DNA of 61,904 bases, from contig NZ_JAAUOE010000028.1 of assembly GCF_017114915.1 (NCBI RefSeq), positions 1-61,904 of the forward strand, in the 5' to 3' direction. The first letter of the stretch is position 1. Each line of letters starts with the position of its first letter. This stretch comes from Pseudomonas frederiksbergensis. GTDB taxonomy: Bacteria; Pseudomonadota; Gammaproteobacteria; Pseudomonadales; Pseudomonadaceae. Shown here piece after piece: positions 36,034-46,162 of the stretch. The translations under genes were made by a program, and so were the position numbers. The notes under the pieces are model-generated. The model was not told the DNA's origin. It saw only the letters and a list, made by a program, of their open reading frames with translations, and searched no databases.

Positions 36034-36378
36034 TCAGACCGCGGGTGGTTTACGCGCGGCGCGAGGCTTTTTCACGGTGGCTTTTTCGCCCGGCGGGACC
36101 ACTGCCGAAGCGGCGACGGGTTTGGCTTTGGGCTTGGCACGGGGTTTGGTTTCGATGCCTTTGGCATTGACCAGCTTGCCGTCGGGCTTGCTGGCAGCGG
36201 CCTTGGCGCCGGCGGTTTTGCTGCCGCTCGCTTTCGGTGACTTGCCGGGCGCCAGCGCTTCGGCCTCGGCGAGTTTGCAGGCCATCTCCCAATGGCGGGC
36301 TTCCTGGCCCACGGGTTTTCCTTCGGACTCCCAGATTTGATAGGCAAATTCGCGGATACGTTTTTCGTCGGTACTCAT
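36034..36378 (-). CDS. DUF2934 protein with Lys/Ala/Pro-rich tail
   Basis: A 114-residue protein. Residues ~1-45 (RIREFAYQIWESEGKPVGQE, then ARHWEMACKLAE) are a DUF2934 domain. The rest is a disordered, basic Ala/Lys/Pro tail (KPRAKPKAKP, KKPRAARKPPAV) reminiscent of histone-like proteins. It lies 21 bp after treY and 93 bp before glgX. The equivalent gene in P. aeruginosa (PA2161) occupies the same place. No activity is known. Confidence 0.85.
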   Translation of the reverse strand: MSTDEKRIREFAYQIWESEGKPVGQEARHWEMACKLAEAEALAPGKSPKASGSKTAGAKAAASKPDGKLVNAKGIETKPRAKPKAKPVAASAVVPPGEKATVKKPRAARKPPAV

Positions 36379-36399
36379 CGCAATGCTCCTGAACTCTAC

Positions 36400-39195
36400 T
36401 CAAGCTTGGCTGGTTTGGATAAAGAGATTGACCGGGAAGTCCCCCAGCGCGGCGCTGACCATCAGCTCCCTGTGTTTTGTGACTGCGACGCTTGCAAAAA
36501 ATCCCTTCAGATTTTCTTCAGCGGCCGCGAACGGCAATTTGATTCGGGTATCGCCCCACAGCGACGCGTCAACCTGGGGGGCGGCACTGTTTTTCAGCAG
36601 TTCGGCACAGCGTATCGGTACTGTCACGATTGCCCGTTCTCCCTGCCATTCACGAGCAAACGCCAGGACCCGGTGAGCCTGGCTGCCAATCACTTCAAGG
36701 GCTTGATAAGTCCCTTGTTGAAACAACCCGGCATGTTCGGCACGCCGGTTTAACGCCCGGGCGATCAGGGTTTGCTTGATGCGCCCGTCACGCCAGTTCG
36801 CCAACAGCTCTGCCAGATCCAACGGCCTGTGCATGGCCTGTTGCCGGCTGACGTAATCCACCGGCCGGCGGTTGTCCGGATCGACCAGCGTGAAATCCCA
36901 GAACTCGTTGCCCTGATAGAGGTCTGGCACCCCTGGCACGGTCATGCGCAGCAAGGTTTGCGCCAAACCATTGAGCGCGCCCGGGGCGGCAATGCTCTGC
37001 GCCGCTGCAGCGATGGCCGCGCGCAATGGCTGGCCTTCGGGTTTCAGGAGCAGGCGTTCGAGAAACCCATGGGTGGCTTGTTCATATCCGTCATTTGGCG
37101 CGCTCCAGCTGCTTTGCAACTTGGCTTCGCGCAGGGCTTTGTGTTGCCACTGCCGGAGGCGTTTGGCGTAGTCCTCGAGCGCCCCCTGATCGTCACTGCA
37201 AAGGTCCAGCGGCCAACTGCCGAGCATCGCTTGATACAGAATCAGCTCGTCGCCCGCCGAGGGGGCACCGGGGTCAGTGCGCAGATCGCCGGCCAGGGTT
37301 CGCCAGTGTTCGACCTGTTCGGCATACCAGGCGCTGCGCTCGCTCAACACCGCCAGACGCGCGCGGGTGTCTTCGCCGCGTTTGTGGTCGTGGGTCGCGG
37401 TGGCCAGCAGGTTGTCGGGGAATTCGGCGAGACGCTGGGCGCAGGCGGCATGGAAGTCGGCAACCGGTGCGCTGAACCGCTCGGTGTTGTAGCCGACATC
37501 GTTGCGCGACAGCAGCACCGCCGAGCGATACAGCGCGGTGTCTTCCACCGCTTTGGCCGCCGCCGGTGAGGTCAGTTGCTGGAAACGTACGCAGGCATGT
37601 TTGAGCAGTTTGCGTGGGCGGCCCACCGGGCGCTGGCGCCAGGGTTGGCCACCGAGCCAGCCGGCCAGGCAATCGAGCACCGGCCAGTCGGCCTCGCCGA
37701 GGGTTTGCCTTGCACCGGCCATGGCCTGCTGGAAAAACACTTCGTCCTGAGCAGAGCGGCCCAACGGGCTGATGTAAGTGCGGTACACCGGGAAGTGCAC
37801 GATCAGTTCCTGCAGGGCCCGACGGATTGCACCGAGGGTCAGGTCTCGGGTCATCAGGTCGTCTCGTGCCACTTGCAGCAGGGCATGGGCAACACTTTCG
37901 AAATCCCCGGCGAGGGAGCCGTTGAGAATCTGCTGGCGCGCCAGTTGTGCTTCCTGGCGGAAATCGGCGGGCCGTTCGCTGTGCCGGCTCCAGAGTTCAC
38001 CCAGGGGGCGGGCGCCTTCGGGGGCGTGTTGCAGCAACGACAACTGGTTCATGAATTCGTAACCGGTACTGCCGTCGACGCACCAGTCGCGGTGCAGGGT
38101 TTCGCCTTCGCCGAGGATCTTCTCGACGTAGATCGGCAGATGTCGATCCGGTGCCAGGCGATCTACCCGGCGCCGCAGTTTGCGGCAGTAGCCACGCGGG
38201 TCGGCGAGGCCGTCGATGTGGTCGATGCGCAGGCCATCGACCAGACCTTCGGCCACCAGCTCGAAGATTTTTGCATGGGTCGCTTCGAATACCGTCGGAC
38301 GCTCGACGCGCAGACCGCCCAGTTCATTGATATCGAAAAAACGCCGCCAGTTGATGTCGTCCGCCGCGGTGCGCCAACTGGCCAGGCGATAACTCTGGCA
38401 CTCCAGCAGGTTATGCAGGCGCTGGAAACCGTCGGCAGTGAGCGAGTCGTAAGTGTCGAGGGTGTGCTGGATGGCGTGAGCAATGGCCGGATCGCCGGTC
38501 AGCTCACTCAGCTCCTTTTTCAGCGCAGGCGCCAGGCTGTAGGCATCGTTCTGGTAACTCAACGTGCTGAAACGGTCTGCCAGGGATTTGAGCCGTTCAG
38601 CCTGCTCGGCATTTAATCGGTCATCGGCCTTGAGCAGTTCGCCGTAGTCCGACGGGCAAATCGGAAATGGGTGCTCATAGTGCTCGACATGAAAGGCGCC
38701 GCGCCGGGCGTCGAAACGCAAGGGCAGGGTGCCGTCCTGCAAGGCGATGCCGTAATCGCTACCCAGAAAAGGCAGCAGCAACTGGCCTTCCATCAACGGA
38801 TCGGGCGAGTGCCATTGAATGTCGAAGAACTCGCCATAAGGGCTCAGCCGTCCCCATTCCAGTAAGTCGAGCCACCAGGGGTTGTCGCCACCGCCGACGG
38901 CCATGTGGTTGGACACGATGTCGAGGATCAGTCCCATGTGGTGTTCGCGCAACGCAGCGACCAAACGGCGCAACGCCGCTTCGCCGCCCAGTTCCGGGTT
39001 GACCGTGGTTGGGTCCACCACGTCGTAGCCGTGCAGGGAGCCTGCGCGGGCGGCGAGCAGCGGCGAGGCGTAGACATGGCTGATGCCCAGGCTGGCGAAG
39101 TACGGCACCAGCGGGATCGCCTGATCGAGGGTGAAGCCTTTATGAAATTGCAGGCGCAGCGTCGCCCGCAACGGTGGGCTAAGCGGTTGATTCAT
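36400..39195 (-). CDS. treY: Malto-oligosyltrehalose synthase TreY
   Basis: A 931-residue GH13_26 enzyme converting the reducing end of maltodextrin into a trehalosyl unit. It starts with LRATLRLQFHKGFTLDQAI and YFASLGISHVYASPLLAARA; the catalytic Asp is in GLRIDHIDGLADPRG and the acid/base Glu in IYVEKILGEGE. Near the C-terminus, VPGVPDLYQGNEFWDFTLVD is typical of TreY. The ATG overlaps the malQ stop (4 bp). Its product is cleaved by TreZ to release trehalose. Confidence 0.96.
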   Translation of the reverse strand: MNQPLSPPLRATLRLQFHKGFTLDQAIPLVPYFASLGISHVYASPLLAARAGSLHGYDVVDPTTVNPELGGEAALRRLVAALREHHMGLILDIVSNHMAVGGGDNPWWLDLLEWGRLSPYGEFFDIQWHSPDPLMEGQLLLPFLGSDYGIALQDGTLPLRFDARRGAFHVEHYEHPFPICPSDYGELLKADDRLNAEQAERLKSLADRFSTLSYQNDAYSLAPALKKELSELTGDPAIAHAIQHTLDTYDSLTADGFQRLHNLLECQSYRLASWRTAADDINWRRFFDINELGGLRVERPTVFEATHAKIFELVAEGLVDGLRIDHIDGLADPRGYCRKLRRRVDRLAPDRHLPIYVEKILGEGETLHRDWCVDGSTGYEFMNQLSLLQHAPEGARPLGELWSRHSERPADFRQEAQLARQQILNGSLAGDFESVAHALLQVARDDLMTRDLTLGAIRRALQELIVHFPVYRTYISPLGRSAQDEVFFQQAMAGARQTLGEADWPVLDCLAGWLGGQPWRQRPVGRPRKLLKHACVRFQQLTSPAAAKAVEDTALYRSAVLLSRNDVGYNTERFSAPVADFHAACAQRLAEFPDNLLATATHDHKRGEDTRARLAVLSERSAWYAEQVEHWRTLAGDLRTDPGAPSAGDELILYQAMLGSWPLDLCSDDQGALEDYAKRLRQWQHKALREAKLQSSWSAPNDGYEQATHGFLERLLLKPEGQPLRAAIAAAAQSIAAPGALNGLAQTLLRMTVPGVPDLYQGNEFWDFTLVDPDNRRPVDYVSRQQAMHRPLDLAELLANWRDGRIKQTLIARALNRRAEHAGLFQQGTYQALEVIGSQAHRVLAFAREWQGERAIVTVPIRCAELLKNSAAPQVDASLWGDTRIKLPFAAAEENLKGFFASVAVTKHRELMVSAALGDFPVNLFIQTSQA

Positions 39196-41270
39196 TGGTC
39201 ACGCTCGGCCGCCTGAAGTCGCGCGCAGGCGAGCAGTTCCAGGCGGCGGGCGGCGTCCGGATCATCGAGCAGGGCTTCGCTGTCACCGGGCAGCCGGCGG
39301 GACCAGTTGGGGTGGGTGTCGGTGGTGCCGGGCAGGTTGGCCTGCTGTTCGATACCCAGGGCATCTTCCAGCGGCAGCAGCACCAACGGCGCGCGGGTAT
39401 GCCCGAGGAAGCGGATGGCGGCGTCGAGCACCTGATCGGTTTCATGGTGCTCTTCGCGAAAGTTCTGCGGGTCCTGGCTCAGGACCCGGCGCAAGCCTTC
39501 GCGCTCGCGTTCGCGATGTTGACGCCATTCGATTTCACCCGTGGCGTCGACCAGATTCAAGTGCGCGCTCCAATCAATATCGCGGCCATGCCACCAGCCA
39601 TTGAGGGTCGGCAGGTCGTGGGTGCTGGTGGTGGCCAGCGCATTGTCCGGCCAGTCGAGAATCGGCTTGAAGTGTGTGTTGTCCTGTTCGAACAACAGCA
39701 CGCGCATGCCGAGAATCGAGCGCGCGATGAGTTTCTCGCGCAGGCCATCGGGCACGGTGCCGAGGTCTTCGCCGAGGACGATGGCCTGATGGCGATGGGA
39801 TTCGAGGGTCAGCAGGCGCAGCAGGTCGTCCACCGGGTAATAGAGGTAGGCACCATCGCTGGGCGGCGCGTCTTTAGGGATCACCCACAGTCGTTGCAGG
39901 CCCATGACGTGATCGATGCGCAGGCCGCCGGCATGGGCGAAGTTGGCCCGCAGCATTTCGATGAACGCACGAAAGCCGTTGCGCACCAGACCTTCGGGGG
40001 AAAACGCGGAGATCCCCCAGCCCTGACCGGTGCGGTTGAGGATGTCCGGTGGCGCACCCACGGTCAGCGAGGCGAGCAATTCGTCCTGGCGACTCCAGGC
40101 CTGGCTGCCGCCGCCATCGGCGCCCACGGCCAGATCGGCGATCAGGCCAATACCCATGCCCGCACCGCGGGCGGCGGCTTGGGCGCGTTCCAGGCTGCGC
40201 GCAATCAGCCATTGGCAGAATGCGTAGTAGCCGATGCGGGTCGAGTTTTCTTCGGCAAAATGCGCCAGGGCGGTGCTGCGCGGGTCACGCCATTGCTCGG
40301 GCCACTCGCGCCAGTCGAGGCTTTCACCGCGCCGCGCACGGGCTTCCTGGATCGCTTCGAAGCGGCAATGATTTTCCAGCGCTTCGCCACCGGCATGGCG
40401 GAAACTGCTGAAGTCTGGATGCAAGGGGTGTTCACCGTGGGTGAACCCTTCATACAAGGCTTCGAGCAAGCGGTGCTTGGCTTCGGCGGCGGTGGGCCAG
40501 TCGATCAGCGGCAGGGCTTCGAGGTGCTTGAGTTCGGCGGCAAGGCCGGTGGCGTCGATCGCGGTGCGCAGGGCACGCTCACCGAGAATCGCCCCGGGCG
40601 CCGCGTACAGGCTATTGAGGAACAGACGGCTGGACGGCGAGTAAGGGCTGTAGCGCTGGGTGTCGCCGCTGAACATCGCGTGCAGCGGGCTGATCGCCAA
40701 CGCTTCGGCGCCCCGTTCGCCGGCCACCCGGGCCAGGTCTTCGAGGGCCTGGGTATCGCCGAAACCGCCATCGCCGGGGCGGCGCAGCGAATACAGCTGC
40801 ACGCTCAGGCCCCAGGCACGTGGGGTTTGACTGTCAACGGCGTCGCCGACGCTGTAACAGCGCTCGGGCGCCACCGCCAGGGTGAACGACTGATCGTCGA
40901 TGTTGACGTGCTGATAACCCACCGGCACCAAACCGGGCAAAACAGCGTTGTCATCGAGCTTGAGGTTGAGCCGCGAGCCGTCTTCAAGATGGATCTCACA
41001 CGGGGTTTGCGGTGCGAAGTAGTGGGCCAGATCAAGACCGACGCCAACGTCGCAGGTCAGCAGCGGCGGCAGGTGCCGGGTTTGTTGCACCTCCTGCAGT
41101 TGCAGCAGGCTGGCGTCGATTTCCTGGGCGGTGCTGGCGGGGTGGCCAAGCCCGGCAAGCACCGAACGCAGCACCGCCGGGGCGACTTTTTGTGGGCGGC
41201 CGTTGGCGTCGATCCAGTCGACGGCCAGGCCGGCTTGGCGGGCCAGTATTTCCAGTTGCGCATCGCTCAT
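39192..41270 (-). CDS. malQ: 4-alpha-glucanotransferase MalQ (amylomaltase)
   Basis: A 692-residue GH77 disproportionating enzyme. The nucleophile Asp is in LRIDHVMGLQRLWVIP, the acid/base Glu in AIVLGEDLGTVP, and the third Asp in TTSTHDLPTLNGWW. It recycles short maltodextrins left after TreY/GlgX action. I chose MSDAQLEILA at 41270 because it sits in an ATGA overlap with the treZ stop; the 20 codons upstream belong to the treZ coding region in another frame. Confidence 0.95.
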   Translation of the reverse strand: MSDAQLEILARQAGLAVDWIDANGRPQKVAPAVLRSVLAGLGHPASTAQEIDASLLQLQEVQQTRHLPPLLTCDVGVGLDLAHYFAPQTPCEIHLEDGSRLNLKLDDNAVLPGLVPVGYQHVNIDDQSFTLAVAPERCYSVGDAVDSQTPRAWGLSVQLYSLRRPGDGGFGDTQALEDLARVAGERGAEALAISPLHAMFSGDTQRYSPYSPSSRLFLNSLYAAPGAILGERALRTAIDATGLAAELKHLEALPLIDWPTAAEAKHRLLEALYEGFTHGEHPLHPDFSSFRHAGGEALENHCRFEAIQEARARRGESLDWREWPEQWRDPRSTALAHFAEENSTRIGYYAFCQWLIARSLERAQAAARGAGMGIGLIADLAVGADGGGSQAWSRQDELLASLTVGAPPDILNRTGQGWGISAFSPEGLVRNGFRAFIEMLRANFAHAGGLRIDHVMGLQRLWVIPKDAPPSDGAYLYYPVDDLLRLLTLESHRHQAIVLGEDLGTVPDGLREKLIARSILGMRVLLFEQDNTHFKPILDWPDNALATTSTHDLPTLNGWWHGRDIDWSAHLNLVDATGEIEWRQHREREREGLRRVLSQDPQNFREEHHETDQVLDAAIRFLGHTRAPLVLLPLEDALGIEQQANLPGTTDTHPNWSRRLPGDSEALLDDPDAARRLELLACARLQAAERDQ

Positions 41271-43063
41271 GGGCGCTCTCCATCCGGGGGTAGCAAAGGG
41301 GTTGCGGCTGTGAGGCTGACGAGCGCGCAATACGGGGCAAGGGTGCCCTGATCCAACAGACCGGCCGAGTGCGGCGGGTGTTCGAACAGCCGTGTCGCAT
41401 CGGCCTGCGGGGTGTGGACCAAGGGCGCGTCGCTGAGGTTCAAGTCAATACGCAGCTGACTGCCATCGCCCAGCCGCCAGCGCGCCGTCACTGCACCTTC
41501 TGCCAGTACCTGCGCGCCCAATGCCTGGGCGCCAGGCAGGTGCGGGATGATGTGTTGATGGCGGATTTGCAGCAGTCGGTGATACAGCTCATAAATGGCC
41601 GGCCGCTCGGTGGCGGTCAGTTTCGGCCGCGACGCCTCGAAAGTCTGCGTCGCGTTCGGGTCGGGAATCTGCTCGCGTATGTGCGGGTCGGCAAAGGCGC
41701 TGAACGCCGCGAATTCATTGCGTCGACCTTCGCGCACCAGGTCCGCCAGTTCACCGTGGTGGCTGGTGAAGAACAGGAACGGTTGCTCGGCGGCGAACTC
41801 GTCACCCATGAACATCAGCGGAACCATTGGCGACAGCAGTAGCAACACAGTGGCGGCACAGAGGGCGTCAGGCCGGGCCAGTTGATGCAGACGCTCGCCA
41901 AAGGCGCGGTTGCCGATCTGGTCGTGGTTCTGCAGAAACAGCACGAAGGCCGTGGGCGGCAAATGACCGCTCGGCTCCCCGCGCGGTGTACCGTGGCGGG
42001 TGATATGGCCTTGAAACACGAACCCCTGGCTCAGGCAACGGGCGAGTTGTTCGGTGGGGTTTTGCGCATAGTCGGCGTAATAGGCCTCGGTTTCACCGGT
42101 GAGTAGAACGTGCAGGGCGTTATGGCCGTCGTCGTTCCACTGCGCGTCGAAACCTTGCTCCAGCAGGCTGGCCTGGTTGTGCTCGTTTTCCGCCATCAGC
42201 CACACGTGTCGTGGCGGATCGATTTGCTGGCGAACCCGTTGCGCCAGCTCCTGCAGGAAGTCCGGGTCTTCGATGGCATGCACCGCATCCAGGCGCAGGC
42301 CGTCGAAGCGGTACTCCAGCAACCACATCAGCGCATTGTCGATAAAGAAGTCGCGCACCTCGCGCCGGCGAAAATCGATGGCTGCGCCCCACGGGGTGTG
42401 TCGGTCTTCGCGAAAAAAGTCTTTGGCGTAGCGATGCAGGTAATTGCCGTCCGGGCCGAAGTGGTTGTAGACCACGTCGAGAATCACCGCCAGGCCATGG
42501 CCGTGGGCCGTGTCGATCAGGTGCTTGAGTTGTTCGGGTGAACCATAGGAGGCCTGGGGCGCGTAAGGCAGAACCCCGTCATAGCCCCAGTTGCGCTCGC
42601 CGGGGAACTGCGCCAAAGGCATCAGTTCGATGGCGGTAATCCCCAGCTCGACCAAGCGCGCCAGATGCTGCTCGACCTCACTGAAACCGCCGAGTGCACC
42701 GACATGCAGTTCGTAGATCACCGCCTCGTTCCATGGCCGACCTTGCCAGGCACTGTGTTGCCAGCGATAGGCGAGGGGATCGACCACCACGCTGGGGCTG
42801 TCGATGTCGACTGCCTGGGCGCGGGAGGCCGGGTCCGGCACTTCCAGCTCGCCATCGATGTTGTAGCGGTAACGGGTGCCCGCGGGGCAGCGGGTCTTGA
42901 TCACAAACCAGCCATCGGCCTGGGGCAGCAGCGGCAGGGATTGTCCATTTTCCAGTTCAAGGCTGACGTAAAACGCATCGGGCGCCCACAAGGCAAAACG
43001 CGTGTGTTCGGCGTCCAGCATGATCGCGCCGTGGGGCCAGGTCTCAAGGGTCCGTAACGGCAT
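41267..43063 (-). CDS. treZ: Malto-oligosyltrehalose trehalohydrolase TreZ
   Basis: A 598-residue GH13_10 enzyme releasing trehalose from maltooligosyltrehalose. The N-terminal domain reads FALWAPDAFYVSLELENGQS; the catalytic nucleophile is Asp259 in DGLRLDAVHAIED, the acid/base Glu in LMAENEHNQ, and the transition-state Asp in LQNHDQIGNRAFG. The ATG at 43063 has AGAGG upstream and lies 13 bp after the glgA stop. Upstream codons in the same frame belong to glgA. Confidence 0.96.
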   Translation of the reverse strand: MPLRTLETWPHGAIMLDAEHTRFALWAPDAFYVSLELENGQSLPLLPQADGWFVIKTRCPAGTRYRYNIDGELEVPDPASRAQAVDIDSPSVVVDPLAYRWQHSAWQGRPWNEAVIYELHVGALGGFSEVEQHLARLVELGITAIELMPLAQFPGERNWGYDGVLPYAPQASYGSPEQLKHLIDTAHGHGLAVILDVVYNHFGPDGNYLHRYAKDFFREDRHTPWGAAIDFRRREVRDFFIDNALMWLLEYRFDGLRLDAVHAIEDPDFLQELAQRVRQQIDPPRHVWLMAENEHNQASLLEQGFDAQWNDDGHNALHVLLTGETEAYYADYAQNPTEQLARCLSQGFVFQGHITRHGTPRGEPSGHLPPTAFVLFLQNHDQIGNRAFGERLHQLARPDALCAATVLLLLSPMVPLMFMGDEFAAEQPFLFFTSHHGELADLVREGRRNEFAAFSAFADPHIREQIPDPNATQTFEASRPKLTATERPAIYELYHRLLQIRHQHIIPHLPGAQALGAQVLAEGAVTARWRLGDGSQLRIDLNLSDAPLVHTPQADATRLFEHPPHSAGLLDQGTLAPYCALVSLTAATPLLPPDGERP

Positions 43064-43076
43064 CGTTGAAAACCTC

Positions 43077-44663
43077 TTACTGTTTGCCCGATTTACCCAG
43101 CGCTTTAGCCACCAGTTGTTCGTAGAGTTCGGCGTAGGGTTCGACCGCCTTGCACCAGTTGAAAGGCGCCGCCATGGCCCGGCAACGCATGGCGTTGAGC
43201 AGGCCGGGGAAGGCGAACACCTTGAACGCACGGCTCAGGGCTTCGCGATAACTCTCCACGGTGGATTCGTCGAAAAGAAAACCTGTCACCCCGTTTTCAA
43301 TGGTGTCGGCCAGGCCGCCGGTATTGCGCGCCACCGGCAACGAGCCGAAACGCTGGGCGTACATCTGGCTCAGGCCGCAAGGTTCGTAGCGTGAAGGCAT
43401 CAGCAGGAAATCACTGCCGGCGAACATCCGGCGGGCGTCGGTTTCATTGAAGCCGATGTGCACGCCGATCTGCCCGGGGAAGCGCAAGGCCAGTTCACGC
43501 ATGGCTTGTTCTTCTTCCGGTTCGCCACGGCCGATGATCGCGATCTGCCCGCCGTTGGCGACAATGTATTCGGCCACCGCTTCGGTCAGGTCCAGGCCTT
43601 TTTGGTACACCAGCCGCGAAACCACGGCGAACAGCGGGCCTTCGGAGTCTTTGAGACCGAACAGCCTGCGCACGTGCGCCGCGTTGACCGCTTTGCCGTC
43701 CCAGTCGCCGATGCCGAACGGGCAGAACAGGTGCGGATCGGTGGCCGCGTCCCAGCTTTCATCGATGCCATTGGGAATCCCGCTGAGCAGACCTTGCTGG
43801 GTCTTGGCGGCGAGAAAACCGTCGAGGCCGCAGCCGAAGGCCGGCGTGGTGATTTCCTGGGCATAGGTGGCGCTGACGGTGGTGATGTGGCTCGAGTAGG
43901 CCATGCCGGCCTTGAGGAATGACATCTTGCCGTAAAATTCCATGCCTTCCTGCTGCAAGGCATGCATGGGAATGCCGAGTTCCGGGCACGAACCGAGGCT
44001 GGTGACGCCCTGGTACGCCAGGTTGTGGATGGTGAACAGGGTCGGGGTGCGTTGACCACGCCAGTGCATATAGGCAGGAGCCAGGCCGGCGGGCCAGTCG
44101 TGGGCGTGCACCAGATCCGGGCACCAGTGAATTTGTGCCAGGTTGGCGGCGATATCGGCGGCCGCCAGGCCCAGGCGGGCGAAACGAATATGGTTGTCCG
44201 GCCAGTCACGGCCATTGTTGGCGCCGTAAGGCGAACCTTCGCGTTCGTACAGTTCAGGGCAGATCAGTACGTAAATGACCAGGCCGTCGGGCATGTCCAT
44301 GCGCCCGATCTTGCAAGGCGGCAACGCGGCGTGCCCGCCCAGTTCACCGATGATATGAATCGGGTTTTCGCTGTTCAGTACTTGCGGGTAACCGGGGATC
44401 AACACCCGGACATCGTGCAGGTGAGCCATGGCTCGCGGCAGCGCGGCGGAAACGTCGCCCAGGCCACCGGTCTTCACCAGATCGGCAATCTCCGAGGTGA
44501 CGAACAACACTTTCTTCTTGTTGGGATTCTGACTGACTACCGGTGCCAGCGCCTTGGTGATCGGGACACTGACTGATTTGGCTGTAAGAGCCCCCACGGT
44601 GCTGGCTTCGCCGACCTGCTGATGGGCACGTTCTCCCTGAACATCTAACGCCGTACTGATCAT
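43077..44663 (-). CDS. glgA: Glycogen synthase GlgA (GT5)
   Basis: A 528-residue GT5 glycosyltransferase. The donor-binding motif is VKTGGLGDVSAALPRA (the family KxGGL), and the C-terminal E-X7-E region is PSRYEPCGLSQMYAQRFGS. About 45 extra N-terminal residues precede the first beta-strand (KKVLFVTSEI), longer than E. coli GlgA (477 aa). GGGGAG lies 6 bases before the ATG at 44663; an ATG two codons earlier is too close to it. It heads the leftward operon. No glgC (ADP-glucose pyrophosphorylase) is in the window, so the donor source is open. Confidence 0.94.
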   Translation of the reverse strand: MISTALDVQGERAHQQVGEASTVGALTAKSVSVPITKALAPVVSQNPNKKKVLFVTSEIADLVKTGGLGDVSAALPRAMAHLHDVRVLIPGYPQVLNSENPIHIIGELGGHAALPPCKIGRMDMPDGLVIYVLICPELYEREGSPYGANNGRDWPDNHIRFARLGLAAADIAANLAQIHWCPDLVHAHDWPAGLAPAYMHWRGQRTPTLFTIHNLAYQGVTSLGSCPELGIPMHALQQEGMEFYGKMSFLKAGMAYSSHITTVSATYAQEITTPAFGCGLDGFLAAKTQQGLLSGIPNGIDESWDAATDPHLFCPFGIGDWDGKAVNAAHVRRLFGLKDSEGPLFAVVSRLVYQKGLDLTEAVAEYIVANGGQIAIIGRGEPEEEQAMRELALRFPGQIGVHIGFNETDARRMFAGSDFLLMPSRYEPCGLSQMYAQRFGSLPVARNTGGLADTIENGVTGFLFDESTVESYREALSRAFKVFAFPGLLNAMRCRAMAAPFNWCKAVEPYAELYEQLVAKALGKSGKQ

Positions 44664-45172
44664 ATGCATCTCCCCGTGTTGTTGATCTGATTCCAGGCCT
44701 GGCACAAACGGTGTTGGCCAATTCCTGTGGCCGGGCGCAAATGCGCTACGCATCGGTGAGCAAGTGCTGCCCATGCGCTGAAGCTCAATGGGTGAAGTGG
44801 CTGTTGCAAGGAATGCACCAGTCGCTGTGTCCCTACCTTTCAGGTGACCCGAAGTCAGCACCAAAAGTTTCGATTTTTTTCACCGAATGACCAGTCGGTT
44901 TTATCCCCCGGAAAGAGTCTAGGCCAGAACCTGGAGGCGGGCAGTCAACCGGGCAAATTGTTCGACAATCGGTTGAGGGAGGGTACAAACACTGGGGGCT
45001 TTGCGGGGAAACGCACCGACGAAGGGCAGGTTTGTTTTGGGGCGTGGGTCAAATCAGGACCGGGAAGTCACGATAGTTGAGCACGATGGGAGGTGGGTTG
45101 CGCTATTACGGTGCGCAGGGTATGGGGCTCTTCGCGGGCTTGCCCGCGAAGAACGATAACGCGAACGCGGTC
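44664..45172. other. Gene-free stretch upstream of glgA
   Basis: The 509 bases have no supportable gene. They include an AT-rich patch around 44860-44905 that probably contains the leftward glgA promoter, and a single REP palindrome (CTTCGCGGGCTTGCCCGCGAAG, 45130-45151) just after the leftward dehydrogenase gene. I could not place -35/-10 boxes with confidence. Confidence 0.6.
45130..45151. repeat. Single REP palindrome
   Basis: CTTCGCGGGCTTGCCCGCGA plus AG: two REP cores fused head to head with no spacer, 21 bases after the end of the leftward dehydrogenase gene. It may act as its terminator. Confidence 0.75.
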
Positions 45173-46126
45173 CTAGTTCAGAATCCGAACCGGCTTGCCG
45201 GCCGCCCACGCCTGAATGTCCTCAATCATCTGCGAAAAAAACAGCTGGTAATTCTGTCGGCTGACATACCCGACATGGGGCGTGGCCAACACATTGTCCA
45301 GCGTCCTGAAGGGATGATGGCGGGGCAACGGCTCGTGCTCGAACACATCCAGCGCAGCGCCCGCCAGGCGTTGTTTCTGCAGCGCCTTGATCAGCGCCGA
45401 CTCATCGACAATCGGCCCGCGCGCCGTATTGACCAGCCAGGCCGTGGGTTTCATCCAGCCCAATGCCTGCGCGTCCACCAGCCCCCGGCTACGCTCGCTG
45501 AGCACCAGATGCACCGACAGCACATCGGCCTGCTCGAACAGTTCCTGCTTGCTGACATAGGTGACGTCGACTTCGGCAGCCCGTTCGCGGGTGAGGTTTT
45601 CGCTCCACGCAATCACGCGCATGCCGAACACCTGACCGAAGCGGGCTACCCGTTGACCGATGCTGCCCAGACCGAGGATCGCCAGGGTCTTGCCTTGTAG
45701 ATCGCCGCCCAGGCCTTGCTGCCATTGGCCCGCGCGCAAGGCGTTGGCTTCGGTCACCAGGTTTCGGGTCGCGGCCATGATCAGCGCCCAGGTCAGTTCG
45801 GGAGCTGCATGTTTGTAGCTGTCGGTGCCACAAACCTGAATACCCAGCGCGGCGGCGGCTTTCAGGTCCAGGGCGGCGTTGCGCATGCCGCCGGTGACCA
45901 GCAGTTTGAGTGTGGGCAAGCGGCGCAGCAGGTCTTCGTCGAACCGGGTGCGCTCGCGCATCACACAGATCACCTCGAAGGCGCTCAGACGTTCGGCCAG
46001 GGTTTCGTTGTCGGTCGGGTAGTCATGGATAAAACTCACCTGGCCGATGCTCTCCAGCACCGACCAGTCCACCACGTCGCGCGCCACGTCCTGCCAGTCA
46101 TCGATCACTGCAATCTGCACCGCCAT
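45173..46126 (-). CDS. D-2-hydroxyacid dehydrogenase family protein
   Basis: A 317-residue NAD(P)-dependent D-isomer-specific 2-hydroxyacid dehydrogenase. The Rossmann motif is ILGLGSIGQRVARFG (~residue 150), and the catalytic triad regions are NTARGPIVDE (Arg), FEHEPLP (Glu) and ATPHVGYVS (His). GAGGTAAGG precedes the ATG. The substrate (glyoxylate/hydroxypyruvate, 2-ketogluconate or 3-phosphoglycerate-like) cannot be assigned. It appears to be a single gene. Confidence 0.92.
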   Translation of the reverse strand: MAVQIAVIDDWQDVARDVVDWSVLESIGQVSFIHDYPTDNETLAERLSAFEVICVMRERTRFDEDLLRRLPTLKLLVTGGMRNAALDLKAAAALGIQVCGTDSYKHAAPELTWALIMAATRNLVTEANALRAGQWQQGLGGDLQGKTLAILGLGSIGQRVARFGQVFGMRVIAWSENLTRERAAEVDVTYVSKQELFEQADVLSVHLVLSERSRGLVDAQALGWMKPTAWLVNTARGPIVDESALIKALQKQRLAGAALDVFEHEPLPRHHPFRTLDNVLATPHVGYVSRQNYQLFFSQMIEDIQAWAAGKPVRILN

Positions 46127-46162
46127 CAGCCTTACCTCATTAATGAACGGGATTGGTTTTGT

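Noticed and set aside
39195..41351. A 718-codon rightward frame antisense to malQ (and similar frames over glgX and treY).
   Set aside because: Same shadow composition; no ribosome site or recognisable family.
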